Assembly (NCBI GenBank): GCA_028277725.1 | Contig: JANQFX010000024.1 | Span: 1-64,000, forward strand | Reading direction: 5' to 3' | DNA from: Thiohalocapsa sp. | Lineage (GTDB): Bacteria > Pseudomonadota > Gammaproteobacteria > Chromatiales > Chromatiaceae | Length of the DNA stretch: 64,000 nt | Part shown: one piece after another, positions 48,899 through 56,137 of the stretch | How the letters are laid out: every line of letters begins with the position of its first letter | Numbering within the stretch: the first letter of the stretch is position 1 | Notes under the pieces: model-generated | Databases searched by the model: none | What the model was told of the DNA's origin: nothing | What the model saw: only the letters and a program-made list of their open reading frames with translations | Position numbers and translations under genes: made by a program

Positions 48899-49042
48899 CG
48901 ATCACCGTTCCGGCCGTAGGTTGGGCCGAGGTACGAGGCCCAACGCGGAAGCCCGCGTAACTGGCTGAATGTTGGGCCTCCTTCGTCGGCCCAACCTACG
49001 GTGATGCGGACGCGGGCCGAAGCTGGCCGGAGCGATGATCAA
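48899..49042. repeat. Nested inverted repeat, copy B (GTAGGTTGG module)
   Basis: Outer arms (48899-48915 CGATCACCGTTCCGGCC; 49025-49042 GGCCGGAGCGATGATCAA) match those of the element at 1858-1986. The inner 29-base arms (48916-48944 and 48971-48999, GTAGGTTGGGCCGAGG... and its near-complement, three mismatches) are a different palindrome that still begins GTAGG. Its right edge coincides with the point where group II intron similarity begins. Confidence 0.8.
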
Positions 49043-49282
49043 GGCCGGATAGGCATTAGCTCCAAGAGCCACTGGTCCCCGTCCCGCTCGCGGGGCACGA
49101 GAACCGGGATGACCACCGACTGGCTGAAAGGTCCGGGTTTGATCAGCATTTGCGATCAATGGATGAAAGCGCATGGCTATGCCTGAACCGTCGTGTGCTC
49201 CCTTCTTGCGAACCGCTTGAGTAGCGGAACCGCATGCTAGGTGGTGTGGGGAGGGCGGGTTAAAGACCCGCCCTTACCCGAT
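49043..49282 (+). mobile_element. 3' remnant of a group II intron (maturase C-terminus plus domains V-VI)
   Basis: The frame ending with the stop at 49184-49186 carries HWSPSRSRGTRTGMT, then DWLKGPGLISICDQWMKAHGYA read in two parts. This matches the extreme C-terminus of one class of group II intron reverse transcriptase/maturases. After it, GAACCGC...GCGGAACCGCATGCTAGGTGGTGTG (about 49209-49249, given in pieces) can fold as a domain V. GGGCGGGT-TAAAG-ACCCGCCC is a domain VI stem, and TTACCCGAT carries an unpaired A seven bases from the 3' end, as a branch point should. The intron's 5' part and most of the maturase are missing, replaced by the nested palindrome. The exact 5' limit and intron class are not certain. 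Confidence 0.72.
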
Positions 49283-49293
49283 TAGGAGTCAGT

Positions 49294-50259
49294 TCAATCT
49301 GCTTGCCGTGCTTCCATTTTCAAGACAGTAGGCGAGATGGTGGTTGCATAGCAAACTGAGAGATCTCGTAAGTCACGATTCCGTCGAATCAGACGCTGCC
49401 TTACGTCGTCCCAGTTCAGATGGATCTGAATCTCTTCTGCTATGGCTCTCTTCTCAACTCGAATGGCTGTGAGGACCGTAGGAGAGCCGCAGCACTCGTT
49501 TAGCCTCGCATAGCTTTCTATGTGCCCTTCGAAGCACTGTCGGCTTTCTTCTATGGCGCTGGCTGTCACTTCACGTATTTCCCGATGTAATGATCCTAGC
49601 GCATGAATATATTTCCCGATCACGTACTTTACATCAATTTCATCATCAAACTCCGAAAGCGTGTCACGCGCAAGCTTGCGCTTTCTTGATAGGTCCTTCT
49701 TGGAGGCCGATATCTGAACAGCGTGGTAGCTTGTAATCTTCTTTCCTTTCGATACCCTCCATTTTCCGCCGATCACTGCATTAGAAATCGGCACCTCCAC
49801 GTGCTGCGCATAGTTTCGTATTCCCTCTCCTAGCCTGTGGTGCTTGTCAGCTCTCTGCTTCTCAACGCATTGCTTGAGATATGCCGGAGCATCCCAGTCC
49901 GGCCTAGAGAAAGCGGCAAAGACGGCCGCCAGATGATCGACATACATTTGAGCTGCTGACAGCAGTGTTGAGATACGTATATTCAAGTCACGCATTACAA
50001 TATAGACGTCGTCGTAATCGTAGTCCCCGCGCACCATCTCATTGATGCACGCCGACGCAATAGCTTTCTCGAACTCGATATAGTTCTCCATTGACGCGTC
50101 GTATCTCTCCTCAATAGATCGAGCTGCAATCAGAATTTGCTTCGCACTCCATATTCTATGGAATTCATGTTCCTCGATGGGGACAGATGGATGCTCCCCG
50201 TAGGTCTTCTGACGTAGGAAGAATGGTTCATTGAGCGAAATGGCGTCTCGGATGTGCAT
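49294..50259 (-). CDS. HEPN-like protein in an integron-type gene cassette
   Basis: The 321-residue, mostly helical and charged protein comes from AT-richer DNA than its surroundings. No named family is recognised with certainty. Residues 148-153 are R-N-Y-A-Q-H, the R-x4-H motif with a polar residue after Arg that marks HEPN-type RNases, in a context (LGEGIRNYAQHVEVPIS) common to HEPN-like proteins. The rest (EEHEFHRIWSAKQILIAARS; KKDLSRKRKLARDTLSEF) is unassigned. Downstream, CTCCTAA followed by the group II intron end looks like an interrupted attC. Upstream is a complete attC. A toxin or defence RNase role is inference only. Confidence 0.6.
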   Translation of the reverse strand: MHIRDAISLNEPFFLRQKTYGEHPSVPIEEHEFHRIWSAKQILIAARSIEERYDASMENYIEFEKAIASACINEMVRGDYDYDDVYIVMRDLNIRISTLLSAAQMYVDHLAAVFAAFSRPDWDAPAYLKQCVEKQRADKHHRLGEGIRNYAQHVEVPISNAVIGGKWRVSKGKKITSYHAVQISASKKDLSRKRKLARDTLSEFDDEIDVKYVIGKYIHALGSLHREIREVTASAIEESRQCFEGHIESYARLNECCGSPTVLTAIRVEKRAIAEEIQIHLNWDDVRQRLIRRNRDLRDLSVCYATTISPTVLKMEARQAD

Positions 50260-50300
50260 GTTTTTGGATGTTCTGTTTCCTGCCGAGAACTCGCTCTGAC

Positions 50301-50399
50301 TCCCAACGCCGTGCTAATGGGCAGCCGAAGCGCAGCGTGGGCTGTCCCGTGGAGGCCACGCGTCTCTTGGCCGGAGCGAAATTGAGCATCTTGTTATAT
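50301..50399 (-). other. attC-like integron recombination site
   Basis: Read on the minus strand, the outer arms are AACAAGATGCTCAA (from 50395 down) and TTAGCACGGCGTT (to 50305). Pairing gives AAC/GTT, a three-base unpaired spacer, then ATGCT/AGCAC with one extra base on one arm, then AA/TT, the R-spacer-L layout with an extrahelical base typical of attC. The core sites ATATAAC and GTTGGGA each have one departure from RYYYAAC/GTTRRRY. The stop codon TAA of the DUF4269 gene lies inside the first core, as in gene cassettes. The central part is also self-complementary (GGGCAGCC/GGGCTGTCCC). Confidence 0.72.
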
Positions 50400-50912
50400 G
50401 CGATTTTGGACATAAGCTTCGAGCTGTGCATTCGACCAAGACTCTAGTTCTAGCACTGCGCTATAAGGGTCGCCCTGGAGCCCCAGGATCTGGCTAATTG
50501 CTGGTTCTGTTTTTAAGCCGCTATACTTGAGCTTGCGGATTTTCTGCTTGAGCGGTTCTCCACCTAACCGAGCTAAGCGCTCCATTACCTGATAATGCCT
50601 AAAAGCTAGTTGTTGCGTTATTGGAATAGGTGCCCCATAAATCTCAAACAGAAAGCCTGAAACTCTAAACCGTCCAATAACGTGGTCCGCATACATATCG
50701 AGGCTGTAGGATTCAAATCTCTGGAAGCTGCTCGTAATCAGCGATGTGAAGTTACTCTGTTGTTGATACTCGCAGACCACATCAATATCGCTTTGGTCAG
50801 TATCAAATTCCACAAAAATAGTGCTAACTACTTTCGGCGAATACGCCTTAAGTACGTCCTTTACTCGAGATTCGGAAATCGCCTTTTCGGCATTTTCTGT
50901 CTTACTGGTCAC
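50394..50912 (-). CDS. DUF4269 nucleotidyltransferase-like protein in a gene cassette
   Basis: The 172-residue protein has a nucleotidyltransferase-type acidic pattern. SDIDVVC supplies Asp42 and Asp44, and FLFEIYG supplies Glu90 as a possible third metal ligand. The family-specific AFRHYQVMERL, LGGEPLKQKIRKLKYSGLKT and EPAISQILGLQGDPYSAVL match DUF4269, whose function is unknown. The start is GTG at 50912. The stop lies within the attC. On the same strand, next along, is the HEPN-like gene, so together they recall the MNT-HEPN pairing, but each appears to be a separate cassette. Composition is AT-richer than the chromosome. Confidence 0.75.
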   Translation of the reverse strand: MTSKTENAEKAISESRVKDVLKAYSPKVVSTIFVEFDTDQSDIDVVCEYQQQSNFTSLITSSFQRFESYSLDMYADHVIGRFRVSGFLFEIYGAPIPITQQLAFRHYQVMERLARLGGEPLKQKIRKLKYSGLKTEPAISQILGLQGDPYSAVLELESWSNAQLEAYVQNRI

Positions 50913-51639
50913 GATGAGCCTCAGAGGTTAACTAGGTCGCACCATGGGTTTCGAGTGCTATGCCGAAACAAGCCTAGGACAATACAGAACGACTTCAATG
51001 CGTAGAGCCGCCGTCCTTTGGCACAGGTGGTAGCCCGCGATAGGGGCAGTTCGCGGGGTGTCGGTTTCGCCCTGGGGTGCAGTCCGGTGTCTGGATCTAT
51101 GGATGCAAGAACGGGTGCCCGTGAACGCGCAGCGTTGTGACGTGCGGCGCGGGTAGCAGGGGGGATGTCGTCGTGGCGTGCTGCCCCGACGAGGGGGTAA
51201 GGCGACGGCCGGAAACAGCTGGATGCGTTGTCGGCGACTGAGATCACCGCGTGTTGCCCTCGCGACGCTCGTGAATAGCGAAAGACGTGTTGACATGGTC
51301 GCCAAACGCCGGGTGCGGTGCAACCGTGTTTGTTGGCCTGGCGCAGTGCGCGACGGCGGATCGGGTCGCTTGCGCGCATCGCGGAGGATCGGGCTACGCG
51401 CTGGAGACGGTGGCGGCAGATCCAGGATAGTCCAGCGCGGTCGATACGCTGCCGTTGGTCGCTAGAACTCGAGGTGCGCCGTTAGGGGGATGCGGTGGCG
51501 GTGCGGTGCGCGCCTTGGCTCGTCGGGAGAAGAGGGCGGTGCGTGTCGGCGAGCAGGGGGTCGCGTCCGCCGCCGGCGGCGCCCCGATCGTCGCAGCCGG
51601 ATTGCGCACGGTCCTCGGCCCCTGAGGGTCGAGGGCAGC
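50913..51639. other. Region without recognisable gene right of the cassettes
   Basis: About 725 bases. GTTAACC at 50927-50933 (minus strand) could be the recombination point upstream of the DUF4269 cassette, but no complete attC or attI is visible. The remainder, increasingly GC-rich to the right, has overlapping frames on both strands with no similarity I recognise, and no integrase. Confidence 0.4.
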
Positions 51640-52233
51640 CTAATCGGTGAGGTCCGGCAGCCCTTTCACTACCTGGTCCCAGTCGATGCGCACGCCGGGG
51701 CAGGTGCGGCAGTCGGAGTGGCCTTGGAGTTCCTGTACGCCCGGGCGGTCGTAGGCACCGTCGGCGAGCCGGTAGATGGTCACCACCCGGTCGACGGGGT
51801 GCACCAGCCAGTATTCCTTGACGCCGTGGCGTTCATAGAGCGCGAGCTTGCGCACCTGGTCGTGGCCGGCGGTCTTGGGCGACAGCACCTCGATGACCCA
51901 GTCGGGTGCGCCGCGGCATCCCTTGTCGTCCAGCTTTGCCGGGTCGCAGACGACGCTGATGTCCGGCTGGACGACGGTTCGCACCAACGCGTCGGTCTCG
52001 TCGCTGTCCGGCAGGCGCACGTCGAAGGGGGCGACGTTGACCTCGCAGCCGCGGCCCTCCAGTGCGTCGGCGACCGTGCGCAATAACTCCACGACAAGTC
52101 GTTGATGCTGCCGGGTCGGCGCGGGCGCCATGGCATAGGCGATGCCGTCGATGAGCTCGAAGCGCTGGTCATCGGGCCACGTGCAGTAGTCGCCGTAGGT
52201 GTGCTGTTCTGGATCACGCAGGGGTAGGGACAT
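51640..52233 (-). CDS. Uma2 family (DUF820) restriction-endonuclease-fold protein
   Basis: The 197-residue protein begins MSLPLRDPEQHTYGDYCTWP and has the Uma2 motifs RFELIDGIAYAMAPAPTRQHQ, VQPDISVVCDPAKLDDKGC, and the PD-(D/E)xK-like APDWVIEVLSPKTAGHDQVRKLALYE and GVKEYWLVHP. Such proteins are abundant in cyanobacteria and other bacteria; neither substrate nor role is established. It stands alone upstream of no obvious partner, 100 bases downstream of cobQ on the same strand. Confidence 0.88.
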   Translation of the reverse strand: MSLPLRDPEQHTYGDYCTWPDDQRFELIDGIAYAMAPAPTRQHQRLVVELLRTVADALEGRGCEVNVAPFDVRLPDSDETDALVRTVVQPDISVVCDPAKLDDKGCRGAPDWVIEVLSPKTAGHDQVRKLALYERHGVKEYWLVHPVDRVVTIYRLADGAYDRPGVQELQGHSDCRTCPGVRIDWDQVVKGLPDLTD

Positions 52234-52335
52234 GGCGTCGGCACTCCGGAGAGAGACTCAGTGTCAGTATCGGCAAGACGCCGGTGCGCGGCAACTTGAA
52301 CTGGTGCCGCGGCGCTCTCCGGTGGCTGCGAAGGA

Positions 52336-53913
52336 TCAGCGAGCCAGGTTCAGCAGGGCGTCCAGGTCCAGGTTGGCCTCGATGTGGTCGGCGAGGTCGT
52401 CCAAGGCCTGTTCGATGCGGGCATCGAAGTCGAGTTGGGACGCCTGCGCGCCCATCTGTGTCAGCCAATGGGTGCGGAAGGCGTTGCCCGAGAAGATGCC
52501 GTGCAAGTAGCCGCCCATGACCCGGCCGTGGTGGCTGGTGGCGCCCTCGGGACGGGGGGCGCCGTCGGCGCCTTCCAGCTGCAGCCAGGGCTGCTGCAGG
52601 CCGGGGCCCGTGGTGCGGCCCATATGCATCTCGTAGCCCGCGACCGGGCAGTCGCTGATGGTGTCCCGGGCCGAGAGCTCGATCAGGCGCTTGTCGGCGC
52701 CGATCTCGGTCTCGATGTCGAGCAGGCCCAGGCCCGGCGTGTCGCCGGGTGCGCCCTCGATGCCCTGTGGGTCGCGCACCACGCGCCCGAGCATCTGGAA
52801 GCCGGCGCAGAGCCCGACCACCCGGCCACCGCGACGCACGTGGGCGAGGATGTCGATGTCCCAGCCCTGCTTGCGCAGGACGTCGAGGTCGGCGCGCGTG
52901 GCCTTGGAGCCCGGCAGGATCACGACGTCGGTGTCCGCCGGCAGGGCCTGACCGGGCATGAGCCAGCGCAGGTTCACGGCGGGCTCCGCGGCCAGGGGGT
53001 CCATGTCGTCGAAGTTGGCGACGCGCGAGAGCCTCGGCACGGCGATGTTCAGGGTGCCGCTATCGGACCACTGCTCCTCCGCCGGGCGCTCCAGCGCCAG
53101 GGAGTCCTCGGCCGGCAGCCTGGATGCGCCCTCGAACCAACGCACGACGCCCAGGAAGGGCCAGCCGGTGTGCTCGGTGATGGTCTCGCAGGCGGGCTCG
53201 AACAGCGAGAAGTCGCCGCGGAACTTGTTCACCATGTAGCCGACGACGCGCTCGCGGTCGGCTTGGTCCAGCAGCAGCCAGGTGCCGACCAGGTGCGACA
53301 TGGTGCCACCCTTGTCGAGGTCGCCGACGAAGACCACCGGCACCTCGGCCCGTTCGGCGAAATACATATTGGTGATGTCGCTCCTGCGCAGATAGATCTC
53401 GGCGCCGCTGCCGGCGCCCTCCACCAGCACCAGATCGGCCTCCGAGCAAAGGCGCTCGAAGCTGTCGAGGATGGCGGGCATCATGCCCTGGCGCATCTTG
53501 TGATAGACCCGGGCCGGGCAGTTGCCGAGCGCCCGTCCGCGCAGCACCACCTGGGAGCCGACGTTGGTCTGCGGTTTGAGCAGCACCGGGTTCATGTGGA
53601 TGGACGGTGGCACGCCGCAGGCGCGGGCCTGCAGGGCCTGTGCCCTGCCGATCTCACCGCGCGGCTGTTCGCCGTCGGCGCCGGGCTCGGCATCCGTATC
53701 GTCGGTGACGGCGGCGTTGTTGCTCATGTTCTGCGCCTTGAATGGGCGCACCACCAGCCCGCGCCGGGCGTAGGCGCGGCACAGCCCGGCGACGAGCATG
53801 CTCTTGCCGACGTCCGATGCCGTGCCCTGGATCATCAGCGTGCGCGCGCGGCGCGGGCCGTGATCGGCGAGGGGAGGGAGCTTCAGGTCGATGCTGAGGG
53901 TGGTCTCGGGCAT
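52336..53913 (-). CDS. cobQ: Cobyric acid synthase
   Basis: CobQ/CbiP amidates four side chains of adenosylcobyrinic a,c-diamide, using glutamine. The 525-residue protein has an N-terminal ATP-binding domain (MIQGTASDVGKSMLVAGLCR; RPFKAQNMSNNA; HMNPVLLKPQ). The C-terminal class I glutaminase has nucleophile Cys369 (VVGLCAGFQMLG) and His471 (GGYLHGIFSGN). An insertion after QNMSNNA (residues about 70-88, acidic) is longer than usual. No other cobalamin gene lies in the window and I could not recognise a cobalamin riboswitch upstream. Confidence 0.95.
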   Translation of the reverse strand: MPETTLSIDLKLPPLADHGPRRARTLMIQGTASDVGKSMLVAGLCRAYARRGLVVRPFKAQNMSNNAAVTDDTDAEPGADGEQPRGEIGRAQALQARACGVPPSIHMNPVLLKPQTNVGSQVVLRGRALGNCPARVYHKMRQGMMPAILDSFERLCSEADLVLVEGAGSGAEIYLRRSDITNMYFAERAEVPVVFVGDLDKGGTMSHLVGTWLLLDQADRERVVGYMVNKFRGDFSLFEPACETITEHTGWPFLGVVRWFEGASRLPAEDSLALERPAEEQWSDSGTLNIAVPRLSRVANFDDMDPLAAEPAVNLRWLMPGQALPADTDVVILPGSKATRADLDVLRKQGWDIDILAHVRRGGRVVGLCAGFQMLGRVVRDPQGIEGAPGDTPGLGLLDIETEIGADKRLIELSARDTISDCPVAGYEMHMGRTTGPGLQQPWLQLEGADGAPRPEGATSHHGRVMGGYLHGIFSGNAFRTHWLTQMGAQASQLDFDARIEQALDDLADHIEANLDLDALLNLAR

Positions 53914-54084
53914 GGCGGGCCGGGTGGGGGCGCTGGGTTACTTGCGGGCGCCATCTGCTTGCAGATGAGTCGAGTGGGTCGTTGTCGCAATCGCGTATCC
54001 GACGACGATCAGGACAACGACAACGATCTCCGTTCAGCGTGCGGATACGACGATCACGACTCGTCGATCCGGGACGAAGCCTCG

Positions 54085-55779
54085 CTAGAGGTAGTAAAGG
54101 ACCAGTGAGACACCGAGCAATGCCGCGACGCCGAGCACCATGTTACCGGTGGGCCAGTTGCCGCCGAGGCCGCTGTAGGAGCCGTGGTGGCGGGCGAGGT
54201 CGTTCAGCCCCCAGTCGATGGCAGCCTTGGTGCGGCGTCGCAGCTCCCGATCGATGGGCGCCGCCCGGTCCAGCACCGCCTGCACGCCCACGGGCAGCAT
54301 CCGCCGGTAGAACCACTCCACGTCCAGGTTCACGGACTTGAGCTCCGGCGGGTAGATGCCGGAGAGCTTGAGCCACATGAAGGCGAGCGCCGAGAACGCC
54401 AACAGCTGGAGCTGGGTCAGCACATGGGTGATGTCGTACGGCGAGTAGCCGGTGTCGTAGGGCAGCATGCCATAGAGGAACACCGGGAATGTGCCGATGC
54501 CGATGCACAGCACGGCGGCGATGGACATGGCGATGAGCATGTTCGCCGGCGGCTCGTGGGCCGTGCCGACGAACTTGGAGTCGTGCGCAAAGAAGGCGAA
54601 GAACGGGATCTTGATGCCCGCGTGGTGGAACACGCCGGCGGAGGCGAACAGCAGCGCCAGCCAGATCAACGAATAGCCTTCCTCGACCGCGGCGGTCACA
54701 ATCATGGATTTGCTGACGAAGCCGCTGAAGAGCGGGAAGGCCGAGATGGATGCGGCGCCGACGATGCACAGGATGGCGGTCTTGGGCATCTTCTTGTACA
54801 GGCCGCCGAGCTCGGAGCCGCGGATCTCGCCGGTGACATAGAGCACCGCGCCCATGCTCATCATCAGCAGGCCCTTGAACAGCACGTCGTTGAAGGCGTG
54901 CGCCACGGCGCCGTTCAGCGCCAGCTCGGTGCCGATGCCGATGCCGACCACCATGAATCCCAGCTGGTTGATCAGGCTGTAGGCGAGCACCCGGCGCAGG
55001 TCGTTCTCGATGACGGCGTAGAAGATCGGGAAACAGGTCATGAGCGCGCCGATCCAGATCAGCAGCTCGGTCCCGGGATAGCCCCGTGCCAGGGCGTAGA
55101 TGGCCACCTTGGTGGTGAAGGCGCTGAGGAACACCGTGCCCGTGGGCGTCGACTCGGGGTAGGCATCCACCAGCCAGCCGTGGAGCAGGGGAAACGCGCT
55201 CTTGATGCCGAAGGCGAGGAAGATCAGCCAGCCACCGGGGGCGTCGAGGCCGATGAAATCGAAGTCGAGGCTGCCCGTGTTCCAGGCATAGATCAGCGTA
55301 CCCGCCAGCAGCAGCACGCCCGAGCCCACCTGCATGATCAGATAGCGCATGCCGGAGGCCAGCGCGCGTTCGGTGCGGCGGGCGAAGACCAACGCGGCGG
55401 AGGTGAGCGCCAAGAGCTCCCAGTAGATGAACAGGGTCAGCAGGTCGCCGGCGAAGACCGCGCCCACGGCGCTGCCGGCGTAGGCCAGTGCCGCGACGTC
55501 CTGGATACGGTCCTTGATGTGCAGCGCGAAGACGACGCCGATGAAGGCCGCCAGGTGGAAGAGGTAGCCGAACAGCAGCGACAGGTCGTCGACGCGCACC
55601 GGCGTCAGCGTGTAATCGAACAGCTGCAGCGTGACCGTGGTGCCCGGCTCCAGCTGGTAGAGACCATAGGCACCGAGGGCCGGCGCCGCGAGCATGGCGA
55701 CGGCACGGGCGCGACCGCTCAGCGCCGCCGACAGCAGGGCGCCGAGGAAGAGCGGCAGCGCGGGCCAGAAATCAAACAT
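54085..55779 (-). CDS. Mrp/NuoL-type antiporter subunit D paralogue (third, distal)
   Basis: The 564-residue polytopic protein is of the proton-translocating antiporter family (MrpD/NuoL/M/N). Key residues are Glu121 (LLTLFIYWELLALTSAA) and Lys193 (AFGIKSAFPLLHGWLVDAYPESTPTG). A C-terminal extension after about residue 500 contains an amphipathic segment (VLDRAAPIDRELRRRTKAAI). It is the last gene of the operon and overlaps the small membrane protein by eight bases. It may supply the channel normally provided by the missing MrpA N-terminal domain, which is inference. Confidence 0.9.
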   Translation of the reverse strand: MFDFWPALPLFLGALLSAALSGRARAVAMLAAPALGAYGLYQLEPGTTVTLQLFDYTLTPVRVDDLSLLFGYLFHLAAFIGVVFALHIKDRIQDVAALAYAGSAVGAVFAGDLLTLFIYWELLALTSAALVFARRTERALASGMRYLIMQVGSGVLLLAGTLIYAWNTGSLDFDFIGLDAPGGWLIFLAFGIKSAFPLLHGWLVDAYPESTPTGTVFLSAFTTKVAIYALARGYPGTELLIWIGALMTCFPIFYAVIENDLRRVLAYSLINQLGFMVVGIGIGTELALNGAVAHAFNDVLFKGLLMMSMGAVLYVTGEIRGSELGGLYKKMPKTAILCIVGAASISAFPLFSGFVSKSMIVTAAVEEGYSLIWLALLFASAGVFHHAGIKIPFFAFFAHDSKFVGTAHEPPANMLIAMSIAAVLCIGIGTFPVFLYGMLPYDTGYSPYDITHVLTQLQLLAFSALAFMWLKLSGIYPPELKSVNLDVEWFYRRMLPVGVQAVLDRAAPIDRELRRRTKAAIDWGLNDLARHHGSYSGLGGNWPTGNMVLGVAALLGVSLVLYYL

Positions 55780-56137
55780 GCCGGTCTCCCGAGCCCGCCT
55801 CGGTATCTGCCTGGGTACTGGACGCCTGGTCCTCGTGGACGTCCGGTTCCGCGCGGGCCACCGCCGGGCCGGTCGACTGCTCGTCGGCGTCGCCGTAGTA
55901 GTTCTCGTTGCGCATGACCAGCTTGCGCATCTCGGCGGCCAACAGCACCAGCAGCACGCAGGCGACGAAGCCGTAGACGGCGTAGAAGCCGAAGAGCTTC
56001 TCGAGGTCGTCCGAGATGTGTCGATGCACGACCCAGTCCGCGGCGAACAGCAGGACGCAGACCGCCGTCAGCCCCCAGATGACGATCTTGACGTTGCGCT
56101 TGTTGTCGAACAGATAGCGCTTGCCGTCGTCGTTCAT
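55772..56137 (-). CDS. Small two-helix membrane protein of the Mrp-type operon
   Basis: The 121-residue protein starts MNDDGKRYLFDNKRNVKIVI, with two predicted membrane helices (about 18-36 and 49-66). A charged cytoplasmic tail rich in Asp/Glu follows. It overlaps its upstream neighbour by four bases and its downstream neighbour by eight, so it is a genuine operon member. I recognise no classical Mrp subunit in it. It could be an accessory or assembly subunit. Confidence 0.75.
   Translation of the reverse strand: MNDDGKRYLFDNKRNVKIVIWGLTAVCVLLFAADWVVHRHISDDLEKLFGFYAVYGFVACVLLVLLAAEMRKLVMRNENYYGDADEQSTGPAVARAEPDVHEDQASSTQADTEAGSGDRHV

Noticed and set aside
50927..51150. Second attC or attI upstream of the DUF4269 gene
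   Set aside because: GTTAACC is at the right place for a crossover point, but I could not find matching inner arms or a second core within 150 bases.
50921..51379. 152-codon minus-strand frame right of the cassette genes
   Set aside because: No motif, no ribosome binding site, arginine-rich composition typical of spurious GC-rich frames, and two other frames are equally open across the same stretch.
53914..54084. Cobalamin riboswitch upstream of cobQ
   Set aside because: The expected B12-box sequence (GCCACTG-type) and long structured leader are not visible in the 170 bases available.
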